In this document: piece after piece, positions 8,625 through 17,813 of the stretch
How the letters are laid out: every line of letters starts with the position of its first letter
Numbering within the stretch: the first letter of the stretch is position 1
Assembly: GCF_963675455.1 (NCBI RefSeq)
Contig: NZ_OY776217.1
Location: forward strand, 3,272,001 to 3,336,000
Source of the DNA: Emcibacter sp.
GTDB lineage: Bacteria; Pseudomonadota; Alphaproteobacteria; Sphingomonadales; Emcibacteraceae
Direction of reading: 5' to 3'
Length of the DNA: 64,000 bases
Made by a program: the position numbers and the translations under genes
Notes under the pieces: generated by a model
What the model was told of the DNA's origin: nothing
Seen by the model: the letters and a program-made list of their open reading frames with translations, nothing else
Databases searched by the model: none

Positions 8625-8720
8625 TTCAGGAATACCATCAAAAGGGAGCGATCGCCCAGGTGCGTCAGGACCCCCAAGGTTAAAATGCAATGCGGCAATT
8701 AGTCCATATTTTTATTATCA

Positions 8721-8742
8721 ATAAAGAGAATTTATTCTATAG
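8721..8742. promoter_or_regulatory. AT-rich palindromic motif upstream of the second LysR gene (copy 1)
   Basis: ATAAAGAGAATTTATTCTAT contains an inverted repeat (AATAAA-N5-TTTATT). A copy in the opposite orientation, matching 21 of 23 bases, lies at 10031-10053. It sits in the divergent promoter region between the methyltransferase/ATP-grasp gene and the LysR gene, a usual location for LysR binding. The role is inferred. Confidence 0.45.
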
Positions 8743-8784
8743 TTCATATGCAGTTATTAAATAGATAGAATGACGGAAACAGCC

Positions 8785-9666
8785 ATGGATATTGCACAGA
8801 TCAGAACCTTCATTGCGGTCTATGAAACCGGCAGCTTTCTTGCCGCCGCAGAACGTGTCCATGTGACCCAGTCCACGGTCAGCATCCGCATCAAAAACCT
8901 CGAAAACCAGATCGGAACGGTGTTGTTTGACCGCAACAAACAGGGCGCCACACCAACCCTGTCCGGGCGGCACTTCCTCAAACACGCCATCGCCCTGTCG
9001 CGGATCTGGGACCAGGCCCGTCTGGATATCGGCATCGGCGAGGAACAGGAAACAATTCTGCGCATCGGCGCCCAGGTCAGCCTGTGGGACGGGTTCCTGC
9101 TCAGCCTCCTGCCGTGGATGCGGGCCCATGCGCCGGAAGTGGCGATCCGGACGGAAACCGGCCATTCCCCCGAACTGACCCGCAACCTGACGGAATATTC
9201 GCTGGATATCGCAGTCATGTACCGGCCGGAAAACCGGCCTGGCTTCCGGGTCCGGCAGGTTCTGGACGAGGAGGTTATCCTTGTCTCTTCAGCGGATCCC
9301 GACCGGGATATTTTCGACCAGGAATATGTCTATGTGAACTGGGGGCCGGAATTCCAGGGCGACCATGCCCTGAATTTTCCGGACATGAACGTGCCCCGGA
9401 TTTCCCTGGATGTGGGCACCCTGGGTATTGATTATCTTCTGGAAACACCGGCCAGCGGTTATTTCCCGAAACGTATTGCCGCCCCGCTGATCAGGAGCGG
9501 CCGCCTGTGGCAGGTCGAAAGCGCGCCCCACTTCACCTATCCCGCCTATATGGTGTACGGGGAGGACATCGATTCCGATCTGATGGAGCTTATCCTGAAA
9601 GGGGTAGAGGAAATCACCACGGCCATGCCGGACCTGAAAAAACCTTCAGGTCAGAAATCTGCATAA
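8785..9666 (+). CDS. LysR-family transcriptional regulator
   Basis: 293 residues. The N-terminal helix-turn-helix carries FLAAAERVHVTQSTVSIRIKNLE, and the rest is a LysR substrate-binding domain. An upstream in-frame start at 8770 adds only five residues; MDIAQIRTFIAVYE is the family's normal beginning. Divergent from the methyltransferase/ATP-grasp gene, and flanked by two copies of an AT-rich palindrome (8721-8742 and 10031-10053), which suggests it controls genes on both sides. Confidence 0.92.
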   Translation: MDIAQIRTFIAVYETGSFLAAAERVHVTQSTVSIRIKNLENQIGTVLFDRNKQGATPTLSGRHFLKHAIALSRIWDQARLDIGIGEEQETILRIGAQVSLWDGFLLSLLPWMRAHAPEVAIRTETGHSPELTRNLTEYSLDIAVMYRPENRPGFRVRQVLDEEVILVSSADPDRDIFDQEYVYVNWGPEFQGDHALNFPDMNVPRISLDVGTLGIDYLLETPASGYFPKRIAAPLIRSGRLWQVESAPHFTYPAYMVYGEDIDSDLMELILKGVEEITTAMPDLKKPSGQKSA

Positions 9667-9689
9667 AATCCGGGAATAACCGGGACAGA

Positions 9690-9857
9690 TCAGTCCTGGT
9701 CGCGGTATTTCTCACGACGGGACTGGCGCCGGGTCTCTTCCACCCGTCTTTTCCGGTCCTCCCGGTAGTCGCTCTCGTCGTCGTCGTAATTATCGGCTTT
9801 GTTATTGCTATACTGTCTGGCGGATCCGTGTTCGCCGGTTGACCTGTGGTGTTTCAT
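9690..9857 (-). CDS. small charged hypothetical protein
   Basis: 55 residues, very hydrophilic, with an acidic patch (YDDDESDY) followed by a basic Arg-rich tail ending EKYRDQD. The start MKHHRSTGEH at 9857 has AGGAA a suitable distance upstream; an upstream in-frame Met at 9893 is less likely. I do not recognise the family. Composition is compatible with a nucleic-acid-associated protein, but a spurious frame cannot be excluded. Confidence 0.5.
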   Translation of the reverse strand: MKHHRSTGEHGSARQYSNNKADNYDDDESDYREDRKRRVEETRRQSRREKYRDQD

Positions 9858-10030
9858 TCCATGCGTTCCTGTGAAAAAAAACAGCTTTTTCATTTTTTAC
9901 TATTATTGAAATCCCGATATCGGAAAAGCGAATTTATTTGATGTATATTATTTAATAATCAAATAGATAGTCCATTACAGGGCGTTAGACAGGGACCCGG
10001 AGGGCGTTATTATTGCCTTTCCACATAATA

Positions 10031-10053
10031 TCTATTGAATAAATTCTCTTTAT
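10031..10053. promoter_or_regulatory. AT-rich palindromic motif (copy 2, inverted)
   Basis: The reverse complement matches 8721-8743 in 21 of 23 bases. It lies 62 bases upstream of the small secreted protein gene at 10115. The 9894-10114 region holds no other gene. A shared AAATAGATAG string also occurs near both copies (about 8757 and 9960). Confidence 0.45.
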
Positions 10054-10114
10054 TTCCACCACAGACAGCGCATTAATTCGCCTTACCTTTTGTGGAAATA
10101 AATGGATTATTCCG

Positions 10115-10387
10115 ATGAAAAAAATCGCCTTTTCTATGGCCCCGGTTTTGGCCCTTCTGGCCGCTTCCCCGGCTTTTGCAGCCGACCTTAAAAATAACGA
10201 TGATGTTGCGCACGAGATTTATGTGGAATCCGCCGAGACGGAAAAAACCGTCACCATCGAGGCCCACGCGACACTGCATGACCTGTGCCACAATTGTTAT
10301 GTGGAAGTGGTTGAGAGCGGCAGCGCCCTGTCCGTTGAAGAAGAAGAAAACCTGACCATTACCGACGGCCAGCTTTCCGTGGAATAA
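10115..10387 (+). CDS. small secreted hypothetical protein
   Basis: 90 residues with a clear Sec signal peptide (MKKIAFSMAPVLALLAAS, cleavage after AFA) and a mature part of about 68 residues. The mature part is acidic and has one CHNC pair near residue 68, which could bind a metal or form a disulfide. No family recognised. The upstream palindrome shared with the LysR promoter hints at common control. The ribosome site is weak. Confidence 0.75.
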   Translation: MKKIAFSMAPVLALLAASPAFAADLKNNDDVAHEIYVESAETEKTVTIEAHATLHDLCHNCYVEVVESGSALSVEEEENLTITDGQLSVE

Positions 10388-10440
10388 ACCGCTGTTGCGA
10401 CATTAAGTTCCCCCAAGGTTGCATCCCCTGCAACCAAACA

Positions 10441-10482
10441 AAGAACCCCCTGCCGACCTATGCCGACAGGGGGTTTCTTGTT
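10441..10482. terminator. bidirectional terminator between the small secreted protein and the aminotransferase
   Basis: AAGAACCCCCTG pairs with CAGGGGGTTTCTT around a central loop. A-rich and T-rich arms on both sides fit termination of the two convergent genes. Confidence 0.85.
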
Positions 10483-10496
10483 TAAACTTAAATATC

Positions 10497-11699
10497 TTAT
10501 TTCAGCGCGGCGCAGGCCCGCTGGATGCGGGTGCAGGCTTCGGTCAGCGCTTCTTCGCTGGTGGCGTAACTGACCCGGAAGTGCGGGCTCAGGCCAAAGG
10601 CCTCGCCATGCACCGCGGCAACCCCTTCTGCTTCCAGCAGGTAGGAGACCACATCCTCGTCATTGTTCAGAACCTTGCCGTCCGGGGTGGTCTTGCCGAT
10701 CATGCCGGCACAGCTCGGATAGACGTAAAAGGCGCCTTCCGGGGTTGCGCACTCGATGCCTTCGGCATCATTCAGCATGCGCACCACCAGGTCGCGGCGT
10801 GTCTTAAACGCCTCGCCACGGACCTTCAGGAAATCCTGGGGGCCGTTGAGGGCCTCGACCGCTGCCGCCATGGAAATGCTGCAGGGGTTGGAGGTGGTCT
10901 GGGACTGGATCTTGCCGATCGCCTTGATCAGCTCCACCGGACCCGCCGCATAACCGATACGCCAGCCGGTCATGGCATAGGCCTTGGACACGCCGTTGAC
11001 GGTCAGGGTGCGGTCGTAAAGTTTCGGTTCCACCTGGGCCGGGGTGCAAAACTCAAAACCGTCATAGACAAGATGTTCGTACATGTCGTCGCTCATCACC
11101 CAGACATGGGGGTGTTTGAGCAGCACATCGGTCAGCGCCTTGAGCTCGTCCCGGCTGTAGGCCGCACCGGTCGGGTTGGACGGACTGTTGAGGATCACCC
11201 ATTTGGTTTTGGGCGTGATCGCCGCATCCAGGTCTTCCGGCTGCAGCTTGAATTTATTTTCCTGGGTGCATTCCACGATCACCGGCTTGCCGCCGACCAG
11301 CAGGGTCATGTCCGGATAGGAGACCCAGTAAGGGGCCGGAATGATCACTTCGTCGCCCGGATTGATGGTCGCCATCAGGGCGTTGAACAGAGTGTGCTTG
11401 CCGCCGTTATTGATGGTTACCTGGCTGGGCTCGTAATCCAGACCGTTTTCCCGTTTGAACTTGGCGGCCACCGCCTTTTTCAGCTCGGGCGTGCCGTCAG
11501 GGGCGGTATATTTGGTCTTGCCCTCGTTAATGGCCTTGATGGCGGCGTCCTTGATGTTTTGGGGGGTGTCAAAGTCAGGTTCCCCTGCGCCCAGGCCAAT
11601 CACGTCGCGGCCGGCAGCTTTCAGTTCGGCTGCCTTGGTCGTCACAGCAATGGTCGGGGAAGGTTTCACACGGCTTAAGGAGTCTGCGATAAAGGCCAT
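10497..11699 (-). CDS. aatA: aspartate aminotransferase family protein (class I/II PLP enzyme)
   Basis: 400 residues, matching the subgroup I-gamma aspartate aminotransferases common in Alphaproteobacteria. Visible landmarks are GLGAGEPDFDTP near the N-terminus, NSPSNPTGAAYSRDEL, and the PLP-lysine segment NGVSKAYAMTGWRIGY. It interconverts aspartate/2-oxoglutarate and oxaloacetate/glutamate in the cytoplasm, and some members also use prephenate or aromatic substrates. The frame is open to 11798, but the Met at 11699 has AAAGGGAAAG upstream and starts the conserved MAFIADSLSRVKPSPT. Confidence 0.93.
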   Translation of the reverse strand: MAFIADSLSRVKPSPTIAVTTKAAELKAAGRDVIGLGAGEPDFDTPQNIKDAAIKAINEGKTKYTAPDGTPELKKAVAAKFKRENGLDYEPSQVTINNGGKHTLFNALMATINPGDEVIIPAPYWVSYPDMTLLVGGKPVIVECTQENKFKLQPEDLDAAITPKTKWVILNSPSNPTGAAYSRDELKALTDVLLKHPHVWVMSDDMYEHLVYDGFEFCTPAQVEPKLYDRTLTVNGVSKAYAMTGWRIGYAAGPVELIKAIGKIQSQTTSNPCSISMAAAVEALNGPQDFLKVRGEAFKTRRDLVVRMLNDAEGIECATPEGAFYVYPSCAGMIGKTTPDGKVLNNDEDVVSYLLEAEGVAAVHGEAFGLSPHFRVSYATSEEALTEACTRIQRACAALK

Positions 11700-11921
11700 T
11701 TCTTTCCCTTTCTGTGGTGGTCTTCTGTTGTTGTGGCAACAGTTCAGTTCGAGCGCGAACCTACGAAAACTCACGTCCTTCTGCAAGCAGAGTTTCACAA
11801 AAAAACAAAAGAATTATCACATCCTGAGACTAAACTGGTTTGAGAAAAAATCTTCTTTGTTTATCATATGTTTATATTCCCGCGCTAAGACACAGGGGAA
11901 ATAAAAAAAGGGGCGGACAAC

Positions 11922-13502
11922 GTGCTTTTCAATTCCTACGAATTTATTTTTGCCTTTTTGCCGGTCACAGTGGCGTTATTTTTCCTGGTGTCGCGCTTTG
12001 ACCATGAGAAAGCCATTGGCGTTCTGGTGCTGGCCTCGCTGTTTTTTTACGGCTGGTGGAATCCGAAATATCTGTTCCTGATTATCCTGTCCATGGCAAT
12101 CAACTATGGCGTCGGCCGGCTGCTGGGCAACGGGGATAAATCCCGCGGCAGGAAAAGGACCATCCTGACCCTCGGCATTGTCTTCAACCTCGGGCTGCTC
12201 GGCTATTATAAATATGCCGGGTTCTTCGTGGAAAATGTGGCGGCGCTCACCGGCCTGGACTGGCAGATCGGCACCATCATCCTGCCGCTGGCCATTTCCT
12301 TTTTCACCTTCCAGCAGATCGCCTATCTGGTAGACGCCTATGAAGGCATCACCAAAGAATATAAATTCCTCCATTACGCCCTGTTCGTGACCTTCTTCCC
12401 GCAGCTCATTGCCGGACCCATCGTCCATCACAAGGAGATGCTGCCCCAGTTCATGCAGGACGAGAAGATGCGCCTGCGGCTCGACAACATCACCATCGGG
12501 CTGATGATTTTCTCCATCGGCCTGTTCAAGAAAGCGGTGCTGGCCGACGGCGTTGCGGTCTATGCCACGCCGGTCTTCAGTCTGGCCGGGACCGGTACAG
12601 AGATCGGCTTTTTCGAGGCCTGGGGCGGGGCGCTGGCCTATACCCTGCAGCTTTATTTTGATTTTTCCGGCTATTCCGACATGGCCATCGGCGCGGCCCG
12701 GCTGTTCGGCATCAAGCTGCCGCTCAATTTCCATTCGCCCTACAAGGCGCTCAGCATCACCGAATTCTGGCGGCGCTGGCATATGACCCTGTCCCGCTTC
12801 CTGCGCGACTATGTCTATATCCCGCTCGGCGGCAACCGCAAGGGCAAGGCCCGGCGTTATGTCAACCTCAGCACCACCATGCTGCTCGGCGGGTTGTGGC
12901 ATGGGGCCGGCTGGACCTTTGTCATCTGGGGCGCCCTGCACGGGCTCTATCTGGTGATCAATCACGGCTGGCATTTTGTCCAGCAGAAACTGGGCTGGCA
13001 GGGCCTGAACGGCTCCCGCCTGTGGCGCGGTTTCGCCTGGGCCCTCACCTTCCTCGCCGTGGTCGTCGGCTGGGTGTTTTTCCGGGCGGAAGATTACAAT
13101 ACCGCCGCCGTCATCCTGAAGGGCATGAGCGGCATGAGCCATGTCAGCATCCCCAACGGCATCGCCGTGCATCTGGGGCCGCTGAAAGACATGCTCTCAA
13201 GCCTCGGCATCAACTTCTCCCTTGGCGGCGGCAGCGACTTCGTCTGGACCTGGGTCTGGATCCTCATTCTACTGCCGGCGGCGCTGCTGCTGCCCAATAC
13301 CCAGCAGATCATGGAGAAATTCGAGCCCGCCTATAACAGCCTGAAGGATGAGGTAAACTACACCCTGCTGAGCGACAGCCCCCTTATGCGGCGGATTAAA
13401 TTCCGGCCCACGGTGGGCTGGGCAGCCGTCTGCGCCTTCATGACCGTCACCGGACTCCTGGCCCTGAGCCAGATTTCCGAATTCCTCTATTTCCAGTTCT
13501 AG
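11922..13502 (+). CDS. membrane-bound O-acyltransferase (MBOAT, AlgI-like)
   Basis: 526 residues starting at GTG with the family's usual MLFNSYEFIFAFLPV. About ten to twelve hydrophobic segments are visible. The MBOAT signature region ITEFWRRWHMTLSRFLRDY and the catalytic-His segment GGLWHGAGWTFVIWG are intact. AlgI-type proteins move acyl groups across the inner membrane for O-acetylation of an exopolysaccharide or other cell-surface acceptor. The next gene, 15 bases downstream, supplies a likely periplasmic partner. No polysaccharide synthesis genes are in the window, so the acceptor is unknown. Confidence 0.93.
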   Translation: MLFNSYEFIFAFLPVTVALFFLVSRFDHEKAIGVLVLASLFFYGWWNPKYLFLIILSMAINYGVGRLLGNGDKSRGRKRTILTLGIVFNLGLLGYYKYAGFFVENVAALTGLDWQIGTIILPLAISFFTFQQIAYLVDAYEGITKEYKFLHYALFVTFFPQLIAGPIVHHKEMLPQFMQDEKMRLRLDNITIGLMIFSIGLFKKAVLADGVAVYATPVFSLAGTGTEIGFFEAWGGALAYTLQLYFDFSGYSDMAIGAARLFGIKLPLNFHSPYKALSITEFWRRWHMTLSRFLRDYVYIPLGGNRKGKARRYVNLSTTMLLGGLWHGAGWTFVIWGALHGLYLVINHGWHFVQQKLGWQGLNGSRLWRGFAWALTFLAVVVGWVFFRAEDYNTAAVILKGMSGMSHVSIPNGIAVHLGPLKDMLSSLGINFSLGGGSDFVWTWVWILILLPAALLLPNTQQIMEKFEPAYNSLKDEVNYTLLSDSPLMRRIKFRPTVGWAAVCAFMTVTGLLALSQISEFLYFQF

Positions 13503-13517
13503 GCGGGAGAAGATAAC

Positions 13518-14735
13518 ATGAGCCTGAAAAAATTCTTCCTTGCCTGGCTGGTCTTTGTCCTGCTGTTTGTCGCGGCGGCGGCGTCCCTGACATATTTCAC
13601 CGACCCCTATCTGATGTACGGGCATGCGCCCAAAGAGGGTTTCAACGCCGTCAAGCCCGAGGCCGGCACCCATTCCCGCCAGGCCCGGCTGCATCTGGCC
13701 CACAAGACCGACATGGATGTGCTGATCGTCGGCAACAGCCGGGTCGAAATGGGTCTTGATCCCGAACATGAACTGTTCAAAGCCCGCGGCCACAGGGTCT
13801 TTAACCTGGGCCTGCCGGGCAGTCCGCTCGACATGCAATATGGCTATGCCCTGGACCTGGTGCGGGATAAAGACATCAAGGCCGTGTTGATCGGGGTGGA
13901 TTTCCTCGATTTTCTGGTCAAGCCGGGCACCCTGCCCCGGGACTGGCCCCCTGCCCCGCAGGAGCATGACAAGCGGCGCAAATATAACTGGGACGGCACG
14001 GCCAATCCGGAGTACGGGCTGCAGAAAATGAAGGACCTGCTGCTGCCGCTCGTCTCCCTCAGCGGCGTGCTCGACAGCATCAGCACCCTGACCGGACAGA
14101 AACCTCATAACAGCAGCCTGACCCCGTCCGGCTTCAACCCGGCCAATGACATGGACTACAGCACCCGCAAGGAAGGGGTGTTGGCCCTGTACCGGCAGAA
14201 AAACCCCCAGCTGGTCCAAAGCTTCACCCGGGTAAAATGGCGGACCTTTTACGAGGCCGGGCACTGGTCCGACGAACTGGCCCTGCTCGACCGCTTCGTC
14301 AAGGAACTCAGGGCGCGGGATATCGAAGTCCATATTTTCATCAATCCCTATCACATCCAGTATCTACAGATCATCGACAGCGCCGGCCTGTGGACGGAAT
14401 TTGAGAAATGGAAAATGGCTCTGACCACCTTTGAAGATTATGGCGACGGGGTCAATCTGGTCGATTTCAGCCGCATCACCCCCTATCACACCGAACCGGT
14501 GCTGAAGGCGGGCAAGACGCCGCTCAAATGGTTCTGGGAACCGGCCCACTACCGCCGGGAACTGGGTGACCTGATGGTCCGCAGGCTGCTCGGCGACTGC
14601 TCCGTTGCCTTCGGCCAGACCCTGACGCTGGACAGCCTGAAGGAAAATCTGGAGGCCGACCGCAAGGTGCTGGAGGACTGGCAGAAGGCGAACCCGGACG
14701 AAGTGAATTTCGTCAACAGCTTCTTTGACAGCTAA
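13518..14735 (+). CDS. membrane-anchored SGNH-like protein, partner of the MBOAT
   Basis: 405 residues. An N-terminal membrane anchor (FFLAWLVFVLLFVAAAASL) precedes a periplasmic domain. VLIVGNSRVEMGLDP resembles the GDS nucleophile block and WEPAHYRRELG the C-terminal His block of SGNH/AlgJ-AlgX/DltD-type acyltransferases. It is translated with the MBOAT (15-base gap) and probably completes acyl transfer to the acceptor in the periplasm. The catalytic assignment is by motif position only. Confidence 0.75.
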   Translation: MSLKKFFLAWLVFVLLFVAAAASLTYFTDPYLMYGHAPKEGFNAVKPEAGTHSRQARLHLAHKTDMDVLIVGNSRVEMGLDPEHELFKARGHRVFNLGLPGSPLDMQYGYALDLVRDKDIKAVLIGVDFLDFLVKPGTLPRDWPPAPQEHDKRRKYNWDGTANPEYGLQKMKDLLLPLVSLSGVLDSISTLTGQKPHNSSLTPSGFNPANDMDYSTRKEGVLALYRQKNPQLVQSFTRVKWRTFYEAGHWSDELALLDRFVKELRARDIEVHIFINPYHIQYLQIIDSAGLWTEFEKWKMALTTFEDYGDGVNLVDFSRITPYHTEPVLKAGKTPLKWFWEPAHYRRELGDLMVRRLLGDCSVAFGQTLTLDSLKENLEADRKVLEDWQKANPDEVNFVNSFFDS

Positions 14736-14795
14736 AACTGTTAAAATCGAAAAAGGGTACTGGAAAATCCGGCCCGAAGACCCCATTATGATGTC

Positions 14796-16994
14796 ATGAG
14801 CTCAGACACTCCAAATGGTATTCTGGCCGAACGGCCGCAGATGGCTTTTGACGGCCCGCCGAAAGGCAAATTCGAACGCCCCGACAAGACCGAGGGTGGC
14901 ATTCCCTTCCGCCTGCAAAGCGATTTTGAGCCGTCCGGCGACCAGCCGGCGGCGATCGAGGCGCTGGTCGAGGGCATTAATGACGGCCTCTCGGACCAGG
15001 TGCTGCTCGGCGTGACCGGCTCGGGCAAGACCTTCACCATGGCCCAGATCATTGAAAAGACCCAGCGCCCGGCCATCATCATGGCCCACAACAAAACCCT
15101 GGCGGCCCAGCTCTACGGCGAGATGAAGTCTTTCTTCCCCGACAATGCGGTTGAATATTTCGTTTCCTATTACGATTATTACCAGCCCGAGGCTTACGTG
15201 CCCCGCTCCGACACCTATATCGAAAAAGACGCCAGCATCAATGAACATATCGACCGCATGCGCCATGCGGCGACCCGGGCCCTGTTCGAGCGCGACGATG
15301 TGATCATTGTGGCGTCGGTAAGCTGCATCTACGGCATGGGTTCGCCGGAAACCTATCTGGAAATGACCATCCCGTTCGAGGTCGGCATGCAGTTCGAACA
15401 GCGCGAGCTTCTGCGCGAACTGATCAAGCTGCAATATAAGCGCAACGACCAGGCCTTCCAGCGCGGCACATTCAGAGTCAGAGGCGATGTCATCGAGATC
15501 TTCCCCAGCCATTACGAGGACCGGGCCTGGCGGCTTGATTTCTTTGGCGACGAGCTCGAGAAAATCACCCTGTTCGATCCGCTGACCGGCGAGAAAGTGG
15601 CCGACCTGGAACAGGTCAAGCTTTATGCCAACAGCCATTATGTCACCGCCGGGCCGAGCCTGGAACAGGCCATGAAAAGCATCAAGATGGAACTGGACCA
15701 GCGCATCCCGGAACTGCAGTCCCAGGGCAAGATCCTAGAGGAAGCGCGACTTCGCGAACGGGTGCTGCTGGATCTGGAAATGATGGCCGCCACCGGCTCC
15801 TGCGCCGGGATCGAGAATTACAGCCGCCACCTCACCGGCCGCCATCCGGGCGAACCGCCGCCGACCCTGTTTGAATATCTGCCGAGCAACATGCTGCTGT
15901 TTGTCGATGAAAGCCATGTCAGCGTGCCCCAGGTGGGCGGCATGAGCAAAGGCGACTTTGCCCGCAAGAAAACCCTCGCTGACTTTGGCTTTAGGCTGCC
16001 GAGCTGTGTTGACAACCGCCCGCTGAAGTTCGATGAATGGGACCGCATGCGGCCGCAGTCGGTCTATGTCTCGGCCACGCCGGGCCCGTGGGAGCTCGCG
16101 CAAACCGACGGCGAATTTGTCGAGCAGGTGATCCGGCCGACCGGCCTGATCGATCCGCCCTGCGACATCCGCCCGGTCGAGACCCAGGTCGACGACCTGC
16201 TGCATGAGGCCCGGGCCAGCATTGATAACGGCTACCGGGTCCTGGTGACCACCCTGACCAAACGCATGGCCGAGGACCTGACCGAATATCTCGATGAAAA
16301 CGGCCTCAAGGTCCGTTACCTGCACTCGGACATCGACACCCTGGAACGGATCGAGATCATTCGCGATTTGCGCATCGGCGCCTTCGACATCCTGGTCGGC
16401 ATCAACCTGTTGCGCGAGGGGCTCGACATTCCCGAATGCGGCCTGGTCGCCATCCTCGATGCGGACAAGGAAGGCTTCCTGCGCAGTGAAACCTCACTCA
16501 TCCAGACCATCGGCCGGGCCGCCCGCAATGTTGACGGCCGGGTGATCCTCTATGCCGATAAAATCACCAGGAGCATGCAGGCGGCGCTGGACGAAACCGA
16601 CCGCCGCCGGACCAAGCAGCTGGAATATAACGAAGAACACGGCATCACCCCGGAAAGCATCAAGAAGCATATCGGCGATATCCTCGACAGCGTCGCCGAG
16701 GGCGATCATGTGCTGGTCGACACCGGCACCGACGATAATAACCTGGTCGGCCATAACCTGCGCGCCTATATCGACGGGCTCGAGAAGGACATGCGCGAGG
16801 CCGCCGGCAACCTGGAATTCGAGGAAGCGGCAAGATTGCGGGACGAGATCAAACGGCTCGAGGATGCGGAGCTCGGCATTGTGCCCCAGAAGTCCGCCGG
16901 CCGGGCCAAAGGCACTGGCCGCTCCACCGCCGGCAAGCCCGGCACCCGGCAGTATCGCAAAAAAAGCAACAATCCGACGCCACGGAAGTTTTAA
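14796..16994 (+). CDS. uvrB: UvrABC excision nuclease subunit B
   Basis: 732 residues. Walker A GVTGSGKTFTMA, the damage-probing beta-hairpin YYDYYQPEAYVP, helicase motifs including GINLLREGLDIPE and QTIGRAARN, and the C-terminal UVR domain (LEFEEAARLRDEIKRLEDAELG) are all present. It verifies DNA damage after UvrA loading and recruits UvrC in nucleotide excision repair. An N-terminal extension of about 45 residues and a basic C-terminal tail account for its extra length. It is followed by a repeat array, not a classical terminator. Confidence 0.98.
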   Translation: MSSDTPNGILAERPQMAFDGPPKGKFERPDKTEGGIPFRLQSDFEPSGDQPAAIEALVEGINDGLSDQVLLGVTGSGKTFTMAQIIEKTQRPAIIMAHNKTLAAQLYGEMKSFFPDNAVEYFVSYYDYYQPEAYVPRSDTYIEKDASINEHIDRMRHAATRALFERDDVIIVASVSCIYGMGSPETYLEMTIPFEVGMQFEQRELLRELIKLQYKRNDQAFQRGTFRVRGDVIEIFPSHYEDRAWRLDFFGDELEKITLFDPLTGEKVADLEQVKLYANSHYVTAGPSLEQAMKSIKMELDQRIPELQSQGKILEEARLRERVLLDLEMMAATGSCAGIENYSRHLTGRHPGEPPPTLFEYLPSNMLLFVDESHVSVPQVGGMSKGDFARKKTLADFGFRLPSCVDNRPLKFDEWDRMRPQSVYVSATPGPWELAQTDGEFVEQVIRPTGLIDPPCDIRPVETQVDDLLHEARASIDNGYRVLVTTLTKRMAEDLTEYLDENGLKVRYLHSDIDTLERIEIIRDLRIGAFDILVGINLLREGLDIPECGLVAILDADKEGFLRSETSLIQTIGRAARNVDGRVILYADKITRSMQAALDETDRRRTKQLEYNEEHGITPESIKKHIGDILDSVAEGDHVLVDTGTDDNNLVGHNLRAYIDGLEKDMREAAGNLEFEEAARLRDEIKRLEDAELGIVPQKSAGRAKGTGRSTAGKPGTRQYRKKSNNPTPRKF

Positions 16995-17062
16995 ACCTTC
17001 TCCGTCATCCCCCGCCCCTCCTAGTCACCCCTCACCCTTCTCCGTCACCCCCGCACCCTTGT

Positions 17063-17382
17063 CGTCACCCCGGCGAAAGCCGGGGTCCATTTATACGTCT
17101 GAGAGACGTGTCAGGCCGAGCTATGGATTCCTGCTTTCGCAGGAATGACAATGAAGCTGCAACTATCCCACCCGTCACCCCGGCGAAAGCCGGGGTCCAT
17201 TCATACGTCTGAGAGGTGTGTCAGACCGAGCTATGGATTCCTGCTTTCGCAGGAATGAAAATAAAGCTGCAACTATCCCACCCGTCACCCCGGCGAAAGC
17301 CGGGGTCCATTCATACGTCTGAGGGATGTGTCAGAAAGAGCTATGGATTCCTGCTCTCTATGATTCTTGGCGCAGGAATGAC
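17063..17382. repeat. tandem array of three REP-like repeats (period 110 bp)
   Basis: Copies start at 17063, 17173 and 17283. Each begins CGTCACCCCGGCGAAAGCC, has an inner hairpin CCCCGGCGAAAGCCGGGG, a spacer containing ATACGTCTGAG, and ends in a second hairpin ATTCCTGCTTTCGCAGGAAT. The spacer between copies (GCAACTATCCCACC) is also repeated. The third copy has an insertion inside the second hairpin. The region 16995-17468 holds no gene. Other copies are at 17814, 59479 and 59612. Confidence 0.9.
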
Positions 17383-17468
17383 AAGGGGATAGATAGGAAA
17401 GACGAGGAAAAATCTGGAATGACCAAGGAGGGAGCGGGAATGACGAAGGGGATAACAGGAACCCACCC

Positions 17469-17762
17469 TCACCCGCTGATATCTTCATAGAGATCGCGCC
17501 AGTCCGGATTCTTTTCTTCAATGGCCTCAATTTTCCAGGCCCGTTTCCAGTTCTTGATTTGCTTTTCCCGTACCAAGGCCGCCTCAATACCCTCATGTGT
17601 TTCAAACCACACCAGACGGTGAATGGAGTATTTGCGGGTAAACCCCTCAACAAGGTCGTTCCGGTGTTCATAAATCCGGCGCACCAGGTCACTGGTCACC
17701 CCCACATAGAGCGTGCCGTGCTTTTTATTGGCCAGAATGTAGACGAAGCCCCCTTTTTCCAT
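17469..17762 (-). CDS. GIY-YIG nuclease-domain protein (UPF0213/YhbQ-like)
   Basis: 97 residues. The GIY-YIG core reads FVYILANKKHGTLYVGVTSDL, followed by the RRIYEHRN helix and a conserved E/K-rich tail. Single-domain members are common in Alphaproteobacteria and usually annotated as putative endonucleases; their role is unsettled. The Met at 17762 starts the domain. The frame upstream runs into a decayed REP-like copy (17774-17802), so the longer 116-residue reading includes repeat DNA. The gene is enclosed by repeats on both sides. Confidence 0.88.
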   Translation of the reverse strand: MEKGGFVYILANKKHGTLYVGVTSDLVRRIYEHRNDLVEGFTRKYSIHRLVWFETHEGIEAALVREKQIKNWKRAWKIEAIEEKNPDWRDLYEDISG

Positions 17763-17773
17763 TTCTGCATGAT

Positions 17774-17802
17774 ACTGGATTCCTGCCTTTACGGAAATGA
17801 CG
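17774..17802. repeat. decayed partial REP-like copy
   Basis: CTGGATTCCTGCCTTTACGG and the following AAATGACG resemble the second hairpin of the REP-like unit, but the stem has mismatches. Confidence 0.6.
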
Positions 17803-17813
17803 ATTTTGAACGT

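Noticed and set aside
7599..8702. Long forward frame opposite the methyltransferase/ATP-grasp gene
   Set aside because: No start signal or recognisable protein; conserved motifs are all on the minus strand.
10419..11678. Long forward frame opposite the aminotransferase
   Set aside because: It is the antisense shadow of a well-conserved gene on the minus strand.
17063..17382. CRISPR-like array because of three regularly spaced repeats
   Set aside because: Units are 88 bases with two internal hairpins, spacers are also repeated, and no cas genes are present; REP-like elements explain it.
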